The notes: a model not told the origin generated them from the sequence alone. DNA of 40,527 nucleotides from Myxococcales bacterium (GCA_016794505.1 JAEUJZ010000187.1:1-40527), one strand, 5' to 3'; positions 23,722 through 33,072 are shown, counted from the stretch's first letter. A program made the numbers and translations.

Positions 23722-25812
23722 GTGACCGTGAGTCAAGTCTTTGGTCCGCACACGAACTTCCGCCTGAAGATCTTGTTGCCGCCCGTCGCGGTGCTGCTTG
23801 CTCTGCTGGGTACGCTGACCGTTCTGGGCAACAACTGGCATCGCGACATGACGCGCCGCTTGGCGCAGGCCAGCGCCGACGTCACCGCGTCAGAGCTCGT
23901 CAACTCGCAGCCGCTTGGAGAGTCGCTAAAGCAAGGCGGAGAAAAGACCACGCAGGCGCTGCTGAACGCGGTCATCGACAACGATCCGCAGATCCTGTTT
24001 GCCCTGGTGCATGTGCGCGACCAAGTGCTTATTGGAACCGGCGGTGGCCCTGACGCAACACGAATACGCGAAGGGCTGGCGGACAAGCAGCTTGTTGGCT
24101 CGTTCACGGTGGGGCAGGTCCACAACGACTGGGGGCAAGACTTCGTCGTCGCTCGCCGCCAGCTGCATCCGACGCTGACCGGTGGCGAGCCGGGGGATGT
24201 GCTGGTCGGCGTCGGCTTGGTTCGCTATGGCGTCGAAGTCCGCAGCGGCCTGCTGCTGCTGCTGAGCGTGATCGGAATCACGCTGGGTGCGTATCTGGTG
24301 GTGGCGCTTTTTCTTCTGGCCAGCACCGGCCGCAAGATGGAGCGCTTGGCCGAAGTCGCGCAGCGCATTGAAGGTGGCGACCTGAAAGCCCGCGTTGGCG
24401 AGCTCATCCCCGAGGAGCTGTCGCCCGTCGGACGCGCATTCGACAGCGCTGCCGACAGACTGTCGCACGTCGTCAGCCACATCAACACCACCGCGCGCAA
24501 CGTCGAACGCACGGCCACCGATGTCGGCGAAGCCAAGAGCAGCCTGCAGCGCGGCATCAGCAGCGAAGTGCGCGATGTCGACGAGGCCCTGCAGTCGACG
24601 CGCGACATCGTTCAGGCGATGGGCGCGATCATCAAGCAAGTTGAGCTGACGCGCGATGACATGCGCCAGGTCTCGGGGATCGCGCAGCGCTTGGTCAATA
24701 CCGTGCAAGAGAGTACCTCGACGGTGGAAGAGGCCGAGCGCGTGGTCTCGCTGACCAACGAAAGCATCCAAGGCGCGGCCAGCATCACCGCCGACATCGC
24801 CAAGCACGCCGATACGCTCAGCGACACGACGGCATCGACGGCCAACGCCATGCTGGAAATGAAGCACTCGATCTCGCGCGTGCGCGAGACGGCCATTACC
24901 GCCGCGACCTTGGCCGAGCAGGCCGGCTTGGATGCCGAGCGCGGCACGCTGGTCTTGACCGAGAGCGTCAACGGCATGGAGCACATCCGCGAGGCCTCGC
25001 GCGCCATCGGTGCCGTCACCGAAGACCTGGAACGGCGCGTCGGTGAAATCGGCGACGTCTTGCACCTGATCACCGAGCTTACGCGGCGCACGAACCTGCT
25101 CGCGCTCAACGCATCGATCATTGCGGCCCAGGCCGGCGCGGAAGGTCGTGGCTTCGCCGTCGTCGCCGACGAGATCAAGGACCTGGCACGTCGCACCGCC
25201 ATTTCAGCGGGCAGCATCGACACGCTGATACAAGCGGTTGCCGAAGGTGCCCACGCCGCCCGCCGCGCTGCCGTCGCTGGTGCCGATGCCGTCGAGACCG
25301 GCGCGACCCAGGCCTCGGAAGCGGCACGCGCCATGACCGACATCTTGAATCGTCTGCGCAACTCGGCGGCCATGGCCAAGTCGATCGCAGCTCAGACGGA
25401 AGAACAGACGCGCAGCTCGGGATATGTCACCCGCTCGATTCAGGAAGTGCAGGGGCACGTAAACGACATCTCGACCAAAGCCGTCGAACAGCAGCGCCGC
25501 ACCGAGTACCTGCAACGCCAGTCGACTCGCATGCGCGAGCTGGTCGAGTCGCTAAGCAAGACCTCGCGTGAGCTGCGCGACGGTCAAGTCACCACATCGG
25601 ACACGCTGCTGCGTGTCGTCCGCACGCTGGAAGATTTGAGCAACAGCCATCGCAATCGCCAAAGCGAAGGCGAGCGCGTGCGCGCCATGCTGGAAGTGCT
25701 GCGACGCGCCGCGACCGGTCACCGCGATCAGATCAGCGCATTTGACCGCGCGGTTTCTGAGCTGCAGCTACAGGCGATGAACCTGCGCAATGAGCTAGCC
25801 CGCATCTCGTAG
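23722..25812 (+). CDS. Methyl-accepting chemotaxis protein
   Basis: A 696-residue transmembrane chemoreceptor. Helix 1 spans about 16-36, and a periplasmic sensor of about 135 residues follows. Helix 2 at about 173-198 (GLLLLLSVIGITLGAYLVVALF) leads into a HAMP domain (about 199-250), then a long coiled-coil signalling domain. The hairpin tip near residue 458 reads NLLALNASIIAAQAGAEGRGFAVVADEI. Compared with E. coli Tsr, the positions of E385, R388 and E391 carry Ile, Gln and Ala, as in a subclass common outside enterics. GTG 23722 directly abuts the hutU stop; GTG 23728, with AGGTGA before it, is an alternative. The placement suggests sensing of urocanate, histidine or a related amine. Confidence 0.92.
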   Translation: MTVSQVFGPHTNFRLKILLPPVAVLLALLGTLTVLGNNWHRDMTRRLAQASADVTASELVNSQPLGESLKQGGEKTTQALLNAVIDNDPQILFALVHVRDQVLIGTGGGPDATRIREGLADKQLVGSFTVGQVHNDWGQDFVVARRQLHPTLTGGEPGDVLVGVGLVRYGVEVRSGLLLLLSVIGITLGAYLVVALFLLASTGRKMERLAEVAQRIEGGDLKARVGELIPEELSPVGRAFDSAADRLSHVVSHINTTARNVERTATDVGEAKSSLQRGISSEVRDVDEALQSTRDIVQAMGAIIKQVELTRDDMRQVSGIAQRLVNTVQESTSTVEEAERVVSLTNESIQGAASITADIAKHADTLSDTTASTANAMLEMKHSISRVRETAITAATLAEQAGLDAERGTLVLTESVNGMEHIREASRAIGAVTEDLERRVGEIGDVLHLITELTRRTNLLALNASIIAAQAGAEGRGFAVVADEIKDLARRTAISAGSIDTLIQAVAEGAHAARRAAVAGADAVETGATQASEAARAMTDILNRLRNSAAMAKSIAAQTEEQTRSSGYVTRSIQEVQGHVNDISTKAVEQQRRTEYLQRQSTRMRELVESLSKTSRELRDGQVTTSDTLLRVVRTLEDLSNSHRNRQSEGERVRAMLEVLRRAATGHRDQISAFDRAVSELQLQAMNLRNELARIS

Positions 25813-25901
25813 CCGCACGCGGCAGCTCCGACCTCCTCACGCGCCTCGTCGCCCACGCGGCATGCTTCCGCTGCTTTTTTCCGTCTGCCCGTCTTCCGCC
25901 C

Positions 25902-25907
25902 TAAGAT
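25902..25907 (+). promoter_or_regulatory. Candidate -10 box TAAGAT before the PD40-type lipoprotein gene
   Basis: TAAGAT ends 8 nt before ATG 25916 and there is no Shine-Dalgarno sequence. It supports ATG 25916 over the upstream in-frame ATG 25862. Confidence 0.38.
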
Positions 25908-25915
25908 TCTTGTTC

Positions 25916-27589
25916 ATGCTCACGCTGAAGCGACCCCTGTGTGGACTGTTGTTTCTCTCGCTTGCGCTGCCGCTTTTGCCTGCGTGCAAAGACGAGCAGC
26001 CCGTGCCCCCGAAAAGCACGCCTACCGCTGCTTCCGAGAAGCCTGCGGCCAACGAGGCGACGGCAAAGCCCGTCGCGCCGCCCCCGCCGCCGCCAGCCAG
26101 AGCGCCCGTCGGTATGGTGAGTCCGTTTCCTCACTTGAGCAACGAAGCCGCCGCCGCTTTGAACCGCGGCTGGGCAGCTCTTAAGACCAAGAAGTATGAA
26201 GACGCAGCGACGGCATTTCTGGAAGTCACAGGGCAGCTGCCGGACTATCAAAACGCACGCTATCAAGCGGCACGGGCGCTGGTCTTGGCGGGCAAAATGC
26301 CCGAGGCGCGGGCTCAATTTGAAGAGCTTCTGCGACGGAACTACCCAGCCTATGTCGATCGCGCCAGCAAGCAGAAGGACCTGGCACCGTTCCGCGCATC
26401 GCCCGAGTGGCCAGCGTACCAGCAAGCCGAAAAGAGCATCCGCAGCGACTATGCCGACGGACTGATGCGCGGCCTGGTCTTGGTTGCGCGCTCAGGCGCC
26501 GTCGATGCACCGACATTCGCCGCGGGCAAGACAGCCGGTCAACAGGAAGCAAAGCTCGATTGGAAGCAAGAGGCCTATCACGTGGACGTGGGCAGCGGTC
26601 GCTTTCGAGCGCTGACGGCCAGCGACGGTCGACTTTTGGCTGCTCTGCGCTCGCCCGACGGCAAGCGTCTGGTCTATGTGACGGCGGAGCGTATCGGTCG
26701 GCCGGAAAAAGACGCCGCCGATCCCAGCAAAGCCAAGACCTATTTCGTCGAGCCACAGCTCGCGTTCGTCGATCTGGCGACCCTGGATGTCGCCGGTCCG
26801 ATCAAGCTAGGCGGCGGGTACGAAGAGCTGACGATCGGCTTTGGGAAGAGCGGTACCCCACTTCTGAGCACTCTCGGTGTGGTCGTCGGCACAGGCGAGG
26901 GCAGCGCAGCCGGCACGTATGAGATGGACACCGCGCGCACCGGGTTGACTCCGGCGGTGAGCGATCCGCAGATCATAGGTGAGCGGGTCGTCATCCGTCC
27001 CGACCGACAGCAGGCAAGCGAGCAGCCCCTGCCAGCCAACGTGACGCTGGCTGAAGATCGCCACAGCCTGCGCCTAGGAGCGAGCGGCGCGGTGATTACG
27101 TCGGCCCGGACTCTGTCTGCGACGGCCTTGGCATGGTCACCGGCACAGGCTCTGTTTGCATATGCCGGGCAACTGGATGGCTGCGCGGCGCTGCGCGACG
27201 AAAAAGCCAAGGCGGCGCAAAACGAGATCTTCGTCTATGAGGTCGAAAAGAAGACGGCTCAGCGCATCGATAGCGGGGCCAGCGCATTTGCTCTGAAGTG
27301 GCTGAGCGATACCCTGCTTGCCTATGAGACCGGATCAGGCGCGAAGTCCAACCTGAACCTGTACGACGTGGCGGCGGCGAAAAAGACGACCCTGCCGCTC
27401 AAGTACGGTGCTGGCTTTGTCGGCATCCCGACGTGGACGTGTGGAACAGCCCCTTCGGGAAACGCGGCTGCTCCAACGGCCCCGCAAGCAGGCCCCGCGC
27501 AAGCAAGCCCTGTCCCAACCGTCCCCAGCACGCAGGCCCCGGCCGTGCCCACACCGGCCGCCCCAGCGCCTGCCCCCAGCGGTCCCTAG
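25916..27589 (+). CDS. Lipoprotein with TPR-like and WD40/PD40-like domains
   Basis: A 557-residue exported lipoprotein. The signal peptide MLTLKRPLCGLLFLSLALPLLPAC ends in a lipobox (LPAC, Cys 24), followed by KDEQ and a long Pro/Ala/Lys spacer. A TPR-like stretch follows (about 75-165; ALNRGWAALKTKKYEDAATAF and ARALVLAGKMPEARAQF). A region with blades resembling PD40/TolB propeller repeats runs to about 500 (LLAALRSPDGKRLVYVTAER, ALAWSPAQALFAYAGQLDG, LKWLSDTLLAYETGSG). The end is Pro/Ala-rich. The function is unknown; protein-protein scaffolding in the periplasm is the likely role. It lies 76 bp before the Ser/Thr kinase gene, on the same strand. Confidence 0.75.
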   Translation: MLTLKRPLCGLLFLSLALPLLPACKDEQPVPPKSTPTAASEKPAANEATAKPVAPPPPPPARAPVGMVSPFPHLSNEAAAALNRGWAALKTKKYEDAATAFLEVTGQLPDYQNARYQAARALVLAGKMPEARAQFEELLRRNYPAYVDRASKQKDLAPFRASPEWPAYQQAEKSIRSDYADGLMRGLVLVARSGAVDAPTFAAGKTAGQQEAKLDWKQEAYHVDVGSGRFRALTASDGRLLAALRSPDGKRLVYVTAERIGRPEKDAADPSKAKTYFVEPQLAFVDLATLDVAGPIKLGGGYEELTIGFGKSGTPLLSTLGVVVGTGEGSAAGTYEMDTARTGLTPAVSDPQIIGERVVIRPDRQQASEQPLPANVTLAEDRHSLRLGASGAVITSARTLSATALAWSPAQALFAYAGQLDGCAALRDEKAKAAQNEIFVYEVEKKTAQRIDSGASAFALKWLSDTLLAYETGSGAKSNLNLYDVAAAKKTTLPLKYGAGFVGIPTWTCGTAPSGNAAAPTAPQAGPAQASPVPTVPSTQAPAVPTPAAPAPAPSGP

Positions 27590-27652
27590 CCACGGTTTTC
27601 GCGCGCTTTCGCGATTCTAGAAAAAAGGCCGTCGAGGCTAGCTCCGTCGGAG

Positions 27653-27658
27653 TACGAT
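27653..27658 (+). promoter_or_regulatory. Candidate -10 box TACGAT before the Ser/Thr kinase gene
   Basis: TACGAT ends 7 nt before ATG 27666 (4 nt before GTG 27663) and there is no Shine-Dalgarno sequence. It would yield a leaderless kinase mRNA. Confidence 0.33.
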
Positions 27659-27665
27659 CAGTGTG

Positions 27666-29303
27666 ATGGTGGGCTCTATCATTGCCCATTACCGGCTGCT
27701 AAAGCAGGTGGGAAGCGGCGGCATGGGGGCCGTCTATGAAGCGACGGACGAGCGCTTCGGGACGCGTGTTGCCGTCAAGCTTCTGCGCAGTGACTTCAAC
27801 GACAACCGCGAGGCCATCACGCGCTTTATCAACGAGGCTGCGGCAGCCAACCTCGTCGCCCATCCCAGCCTGGTCAAGGTTCTCGATAGCGGCCAGTTGT
27901 CCGACGGAACCGCCTATCTGGTGATGGAATTCCTAGATGGCGAGACCCTGAGCCAGCGCCTGCGCCGCTATCGCGGCTCGATGCCCGAGTGGGAAGTCCG
28001 ACGCATCGGCTGGCAGCTCGCCTCGGGCCTGGCGGCCGCGCACAAGAAATCGATCGTCCATCGCGATCTAAAGCCCGGCAACATCATGCTGGTTGTCGGT
28101 GAGGACTCTCCGTCGCAAGGGGGGCCGCATGACCGCGCCAAGATCTTGGACTTCGGCATCGCCAAGCTCGACGTGCGCAGCTTGAACCTCGACGATCCAC
28201 AGACGCGCGCGGGCACGCTGATGGGCACGCCGTACTACATGTCGCCCGAGCAGTGTCGTGGCGCTGCCAAGGTCGACGATCGTTCCGACGTCTACAGCCT
28301 GGGCGTCATCTTCTTTCAGATGTTGACCGGGCGCCTGCCGTTTATGCCTGCCGATGACGGCGACGGCGAAGGGGCGGTGCTGGCCAAGCATGTCTATGAG
28401 CCGCCGCCCAAGCCGCGCGACATCAATCCGGCGCTCAGCGATGCTATGCAGACGCTGGTCCTCGACATGCTCAAGAAGGATCGCGCGGTCCGCCCGTCGA
28501 TGGCCGAGGTCTGCGCTCGCCTAGAGGAGATGAGCGGCTCGCAGAGCATGGCCGGCGACCTTTCGATTACGTTTGAAGAAGCCCCGCCGACCGCACGCGT
28601 GCCCGAGCCGGCCACGGTGGTGTCGGGCCCTGCCCTGTCCTCGATTCCATCGACGCTGGGTAGCGGAACGGGCCAGATCGGCAAGCTCGATCGCAGCGAT
28701 GTGCGCACGCCGCTTTGGCAGCAGCTAAAGCTAGACACCCGCAAGCTGGCGATCGTCGGGGGGGCCACAGCGGGCCTGGTCGCGGTGCTGGCGCTGGTTG
28801 TCTGGACATCGCGCTCAAGCCCCAAACCCATCCCCAAGCACGTGAACAAGCCAGTGGGCACCAATCCCAGTCGAGCCGCCGCCGCGCCAATCCGCTGCGA
28901 GCTTGCGAGCGAGCCACTGGGTGCCGAGGTCTTTCGCGAAGCCGACGGCGCCAAGCTTGGCAAGACGCCGTGGACGTACGAGCAGCCGCCGAGCGAAGGC
29001 GGCCTCGTGTTGCTGCTGAAATACCCCGGCTATACCGATCGCGCCATGGCTCTCGACTGCCGCAAGAGCCCCAGCCATCGCGAGCAGCTTGAGCGCCTGC
29101 CAGTCGCCACCAAGGCTCCCGCACCGCCGGACAGCGAGCGCGAAGACGAAGTCACGGAATCGGAAAGCAAGACGCCCAAAAAGGGCAAAGCCAAGCCCAA
29201 GTCGAGCAGCAAGAGCAAAAAGAGCAAGCGCTCTTCGACGAAGAAGTCTTCTGGCAAGGGCAAGACCAAGGGCAAGGTCAAGCAAGTCACGGTTCTTGAG
29301 TGA
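27666..29303 (+). CDS. Transmembrane Ser/Thr protein kinase (Hanks type) with PEGA-like C-terminus
   Basis: A 545-residue kinase with all core motifs: the Gly-rich loop GSGGMG and VAVKLL with the ATP-binding Lys near 38. The catalytic loop is HRDLKPGN, the metal-binding loop is DFGIAK, and GTPYYMSPEQ ends the activation segment. A linker leads to one membrane helix (about 358-377; LAIVGGATAGLVAVLALVVW). The periplasmic part (about 400-470) has the SEPLGAEVFREADGAKLGKTPW pattern of PEGA domains, followed by a Lys/Ser-rich tail of about 70 residues. It should phosphorylate proteins on Ser/Thr; the FHA-domain activator encoded downstream is a plausible partner. GTG 27663 is an alternative start. 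Confidence 0.93.
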   Translation: MVGSIIAHYRLLKQVGSGGMGAVYEATDERFGTRVAVKLLRSDFNDNREAITRFINEAAAANLVAHPSLVKVLDSGQLSDGTAYLVMEFLDGETLSQRLRRYRGSMPEWEVRRIGWQLASGLAAAHKKSIVHRDLKPGNIMLVVGEDSPSQGGPHDRAKILDFGIAKLDVRSLNLDDPQTRAGTLMGTPYYMSPEQCRGAAKVDDRSDVYSLGVIFFQMLTGRLPFMPADDGDGEGAVLAKHVYEPPPKPRDINPALSDAMQTLVLDMLKKDRAVRPSMAEVCARLEEMSGSQSMAGDLSITFEEAPPTARVPEPATVVSGPALSSIPSTLGSGTGQIGKLDRSDVRTPLWQQLKLDTRKLAIVGGATAGLVAVLALVVWTSRSSPKPIPKHVNKPVGTNPSRAAAAPIRCELASEPLGAEVFREADGAKLGKTPWTYEQPPSEGGLVLLLKYPGYTDRAMALDCRKSPSHREQLERLPVATKAPAPPDSEREDEVTESESKTPKKGKAKPKSSSKSKKSKRSSTKKSSGKGKTKGKVKQVTVLE

Positions 29304-29452
29304 CACGCCGAGCGATGGCACCCCGCTGAACCGACGACGGCTGCGCAGTCTGTCTTGGCGTTGGGAAGCAGGGGTCGCGATGGCTGTGCTCGCGCGATCT
29401 GTGCGAACCGCGGATCCCTGACGGCATCTGCTCGCCGAGAACCGACGCGATC
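29304..29452. other. Intergenic region without recognisable gene
   Basis: A gap of 149 bp between the kinase and the SpeE-like gene. I see no tRNA, small ORF of merit, clear terminator or sigma-54 promoter. TTGGCGTTGGGAAGCA resembles a -24/-12 element, but the GG to GC spacing is 1 bp short. Confidence 0.5.
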
Positions 29453-31279
29453 GTGATATACACAAAGGTCCGCGAGGAACCTTTGCCAAAGAATGCACAG
29501 CCCCTAGAGGGCGTACGTGATTCGGTCTCGCCGAGTGACGCGGACCCAGAACAGCCCGCCGGGAACGTTCGGCCCCCCGCGGACTCAGCCAGCGCATTGC
29601 AGTCTGAGTCTGGCGCCTTGCCCGACGATGCTGCCGCTCCAAGTGCGGCTCCGTCGTATCGTCGCCGACGGCAGATGCAGGTGCCTTTGTTGTTTCTGTC
29701 CGTCTTCATCATCGCCACCTGCGGCCTGGGCTATGAGCTCATCGCGGGCACCGTCGCCAGCTATCTGCTAGGCGACTCGGTGACGCAGTTTTCGACGGCG
29801 ATTGGCCTGTACCTGTTTGCGCTCGGCATCGGCGCCTATCTGTCGCGCTTTTTCGATCGCGAAGACGAGCTCACGACGCGCTTCATCGACATCGAGCTCG
29901 CCGTCGCTCTGCTTGGAGGCTTCGCCGCCGCCATCTTGATGCTGACCTTTGCCCATGCCGCCTGGTTTCGCCCCGTCTTGTACAGCGTCATCGTGGCCAC
30001 CGGCACGCTGGTCGGTCTGGAAGTCCCGCTGCTCTTGCGCATCCTGCGCCGCAGCATGGAGTTCAAAGAGCTTGTCGCCCGCGTGCTGACCGTCGACTAC
30101 GTCGGAAGCTTGGCGGCGTCGCTCTTGTTCCCGCTGTTGCTGGTGCCGCGCCTGGGGTTGGTGCGCACCTCGCTTTTGTTTGGCCTGTTGAATGCCGCCG
30201 TCGGGCTGTGGGGGACGTTTCTTTTGCGTGACAGCCTGCGCCGCGTCGTCGCGCTGCGCCTGCGCTGCCTGCTCGTGCTGGGCGCGCTGCTCGCCGGCTT
30301 CGCCTTCGCCGACCACATCACGTCGCTGGCCGAGGACGGCCTGTATGCCGACGACGTGATCCTGTCGCGCAACTCGCCCTATCAGCGCATCGTCATCACG
30401 CGCGGCAAGTCGAGCTTCCAGCTCTTTCTGAACGGCAACCTGCAGTTCTCATCGGCCGACGAGTACCGCTATCACGAAGCGCTGGTCCATCCCGCCATGC
30501 TCAAGGCGCAACGCCAGCAGGGCCGCGCACCGCAGCGCGTGTTGATCTTGGGAGGCGGCGATGGCCTGGCCGCCCGCGAGCTCCTCCGCTATGGCTCCAT
30601 CGACGAGATCACGATGATCGATCTCGATCCGGTGATGACTGAGCTGGCTCGTACGTTTCCGCTGCTCAAGGAACAAAACAACGCCTCGCTGAGCTCGACA
30701 AAAGTCCACGTCCACAACGCCGACGCCATGCAGTGGCTGGAAGAACACGCGCGCAAGCGCGATCCGCGGCGCTGGGATGTGGCGGTCATCGACTTCCCGG
30801 ACCCCAGCTCGTTTGCCGTGGGCAAGCTGTACACGACGCACTTTTATCGCCTGCTGCGCGGCGCGCTCGCTCCGGGCGGAACCGCCGTCGTGCAGTCGAC
30901 CTCACCGCTGTTCGCGCGGCGATCGTTCTGGTGCATCGTGCGCACCCTGGAAGAAGGCGGCTTCTTCGCCTATCCATACCACGCGTTTGTACCTTCGTTT
31001 GGTGAGTGGGGATACGTGCTTGCCGTGCCGCGCCCGACGGGCCTCGCTGCCGCAGGTCAGACGCAGCCGCTGCTCGACTTTCCTTCCGCGTCCCTGCCCC
31101 CCGGACTGCGCTACATCGACGACGCCATGCTGCGGGCGCTGTTTGTCTTAAGCCCAGACATGCGCCGTCCCACCCGCGAAGCGGGCGAGGCCAGCGACGA
31201 CAGCGAGCTTGTGCCCAACCGACTGAACAACCAAATCCTCGTCTCGTACTACGAGCGCGAGTGGAAGCGCTGGAACTGA
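29453..31279 (+). CDS. Membrane-bound spermidine synthase-like protein (SpeE-type domain)
   Basis: A 608-residue protein. After about 72 disordered residues, seven or so membrane helices (about 76-290) precede a cytoplasmic aminopropyltransferase-like Rossmann domain. This has the entry block YQRIVITRGKSSFQLFLNGN, HEALVHPAM, the decarboxy-SAM/nucleotide loop VLILGGGDGLAARELL and IDLDP. The catalytic region reads AVIDFPDPSS and FYRLL. The domain could transfer an aminopropyl group from decarboxylated SAM to an amine, or use SAM in another way. Such fused forms are known but poorly characterised. The GTG 29453 start lacks a Shine-Dalgarno sequence; TTG 29483 has GAGG five nt upstream and is an alternative. 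Its stop overlaps the next gene by 1 nt. Confidence 0.82.
   Translation: MIYTKVREEPLPKNAQPLEGVRDSVSPSDADPEQPAGNVRPPADSASALQSESGALPDDAAAPSAAPSYRRRRQMQVPLLFLSVFIIATCGLGYELIAGTVASYLLGDSVTQFSTAIGLYLFALGIGAYLSRFFDREDELTTRFIDIELAVALLGGFAAAILMLTFAHAAWFRPVLYSVIVATGTLVGLEVPLLLRILRRSMEFKELVARVLTVDYVGSLAASLLFPLLLVPRLGLVRTSLLFGLLNAAVGLWGTFLLRDSLRRVVALRLRCLLVLGALLAGFAFADHITSLAEDGLYADDVILSRNSPYQRIVITRGKSSFQLFLNGNLQFSSADEYRYHEALVHPAMLKAQRQQGRAPQRVLILGGGDGLAARELLRYGSIDEITMIDLDPVMTELARTFPLLKEQNNASLSSTKVHVHNADAMQWLEEHARKRDPRRWDVAVIDFPDPSSFAVGKLYTTHFYRLLRGALAPGGTAVVQSTSPLFARRSFWCIVRTLEEGGFFAYPYHAFVPSFGEWGYVLAVPRPTGLAAAGQTQPLLDFPSASLPPGLRYIDDAMLRALFVLSPDMRRPTREAGEASDDSELVPNRLNNQILVSYYEREWKRWN
29463..29485 (+). 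other. Inverted repeat over the alternative start of the SpeE-like gene
   Basis: CAAAGGT (29463-29469) and ACCTTTG (29479-29485) form a perfect 7-bp stem with a 9-nt loop carrying GAGG. The TTG start candidate lies within the right arm. It could be an operator or an mRNA hairpin that hides the ribosome site. Confidence 0.4.
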
Positions 31280-33072
31280 TGGCGCGCTTGCCCACCGCGT
31301 CTTCCGGCGGGCCCAGTCGACGCGACGTGCTCGCGGCCGGGCTCGCCTCGTTGAGCGCCGGCTGTCTGCCCCGGCGTGACCCAGGCCTTGGCCATATCCG
31401 CGGCGAGATCCTGGGTCCCAGCGACGGCCGTGGCCACAGCTTGCGCGATGGTGGCGAGGGTCTGCGTGGCCGCGCTATCGCCGAGCAAGAGCGGGTCGAT
31501 GTCGCGATATTAGGCGGCGGCGTCGCGGGTCTGTCTGCCGCTTGGCGCTTGTCGCGGGCTGGCCTCGATCATTTCCGGGTCTTGGAACTGGAAGACGAGC
31601 TGGGCGGGACGTCGCGTCCCGGCGAGAACCACGTGACGACGTACCCATGGGGCGCGCACTACCTGCCTGTGCCCTCGCGCAACCTCGACGCGCTGTGCGA
31701 GCTTCTGCGCGAGCTGGATATCCTGCGCGGCTTCGACGCGGGCGGCCGTGCTCTATGCCGTGAAGAGACGCTGTGTCGCGCCCCGCAAGAGCGCGTCTTT
31801 TTCAAGGGGCGCTGGTACGAAGGCCTGTACCTACGCGTCGGAGCCTCGGCCGAAGACCAGCGTCAGTTCGAGCGCTTTCACGACGAGGTCAGTCGCTGGG
31901 TCAAGGCCGTCTCTAGCGACGGTCGACGCGCCTTTTCCCTGCCCCGCGCCCACTCGGCGCCCGAGGTCGCAGCCGAGCTCGATCAGCTCACCATGGCGAC
32001 CTACCTCGACCGCTTGGGCCTCAGCTCGTGGCGACTGCGCTGGTACGTCGACTATGCCTGCCGCGACGACTTTGGGTTGCGAGCGACTCAATGTTCGGCC
32101 TGGGCCGGCATGCATTATTTCGCCGCGCGCCTGCTGCACGGCGACGACAGCCCACCCGAAGTGCTGACCTGGCCCGAGGGCAACGGCTATCTTGTGCGGC
32201 GCCTTGCACAGCATGTGGGCGATGAGAGCGCATCGCGCCGAGGCCGCCTGCGCCCGCGCAGCCTGGTCGTCGATGTCCGCGCGCTGCCCAACGCCGGACC
32301 AGGCGCTGACACGGTCGAGGTGTTGTATCTCGATCTCAGCCAAGACCCCGATCCTAGAAAAGCGCCGCTCTGTTCGCTGCGCGCCCGGCGAGCCATCTGG
32401 GCCTTGCCAGCTTTTTTGCGTCGCCACGTGCTCGCAGACTATCGCCAGCGGCCGGACAGCGTCCCGGCCTGGCTGCAGCAGTTCACGTACGCGCCGTGGC
32501 TGGTGGCCAACTTGACGCTGCGCCGCGCCCATGCCGCGCCCGTGGCCGCCGCCCCGGTTTCCGTCAGCGCCCGTGGAGCCGGCTTCCCCCCCTGCTGGGA
32601 CAATGTGCTGATCGAAAGTCCGTCGCTGGGCTACGTTGTTGCGACGCACCAGCGCGAGGCGCCCATCGTTCCCCGCAGCCAAGGCGGCGACGGGCAGCCT
32701 CGTACCGTTTGGACGTACTACCTGCCTCTATCCGACGGAGATCCCAAGGACGAGCGGGCCCGCCTGCTGAAGCTCAGCTGGGCCGATGCGCGCGATCGCG
32801 TTCTTGCCGATCTGGGACGTGCCGAGCCCACTGTGCGACGCGACACCGAGCGCATCGACTTTTTCCGCTGGGGTCACGGCATGGTGCGCCCGGTGCCGGG
32901 CCTACTAACCGGTGCTGCGCTCGCGCAAGCGGCTCTGCCTCGGGGAGGCGTGCATTTTGCCCACAGCGATTTGTCCGGTATGGCGCTGTTTGAGGAAGCG
33001 CATCACGCTGGGGTCCGCGCCGCCGAGGAGGTCTTGACGGCGCTCGACGCGTCGTTTGAACCCTGGGCGTGA
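31279..33072 (+). CDS. FAD-dependent amine-oxidase-like oxidoreductase, Tat lipoprotein
   Basis: A 597-residue protein. The N-terminus has a twin-arginine motif SRRDVLAAG followed by LSAGC, so it should be exported folded by Tat and lipidated at the Cys near residue 30. The FAD-binding loop is VAILGGGVAGLSAAWRLS (about 75-92), with the ELEDELGGTSRPG strand and GG-pair typical of amine oxidase and phytoene-desaturase-type enzymes. A C-terminal HFAHSDLSGMALFEEAHHAG closes the FAD site. The start ATG 31279 shares one base with the SpeE-like stop (TGATG); the longer frame to 31006 is a shadow. Pairing with an aminopropyltransferase-like enzyme suggests a polyamine or amine-linked product oxidised outside the inner membrane. 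Confidence 0.8.
   Translation: MARLPTASSGGPSRRDVLAAGLASLSAGCLPRRDPGLGHIRGEILGPSDGRGHSLRDGGEGLRGRAIAEQERVDVAILGGGVAGLSAAWRLSRAGLDHFRVLELEDELGGTSRPGENHVTTYPWGAHYLPVPSRNLDALCELLRELDILRGFDAGGRALCREETLCRAPQERVFFKGRWYEGLYLRVGASAEDQRQFERFHDEVSRWVKAVSSDGRRAFSLPRAHSAPEVAAELDQLTMATYLDRLGLSSWRLRWYVDYACRDDFGLRATQCSAWAGMHYFAARLLHGDDSPPEVLTWPEGNGYLVRRLAQHVGDESASRRGRLRPRSLVVDVRALPNAGPGADTVEVLYLDLSQDPDPRKAPLCSLRARRAIWALPAFLRRHVLADYRQRPDSVPAWLQQFTYAPWLVANLTLRRAHAAPVAAAPVSVSARGAGFPPCWDNVLIESPSLGYVVATHQREAPIVPRSQGGDGQPRTVWTYYLPLSDGDPKDERARLLKLSWADARDRVLADLGRAEPTVRRDTERIDFFRWGHGMVRPVPGLLTGAALAQAALPRGGVHFAHSDLSGMALFEEAHHAGVRAAEEVLTALDASFEPWA

Noticed and set aside
23926..25065. Minus-strand 379-residue frame antisense to the chemoreceptor
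   Set aside because: It mirrors a conserved coiled-coil coding sequence; its composition is that of a shadow frame.
27590..27652. Intrinsic terminator after the lipoprotein gene
   Set aside because: TCGCG...CGCGA forms only a 5-bp stem and is followed by TTCTAGAAAAAA rather than a T tract.
29304..29452. Sigma-54 promoter upstream of the SpeE-like gene
   Set aside because: TTGGCGTTGGGAAGCA has the GG and GC elements one base too close, and no better site was seen.
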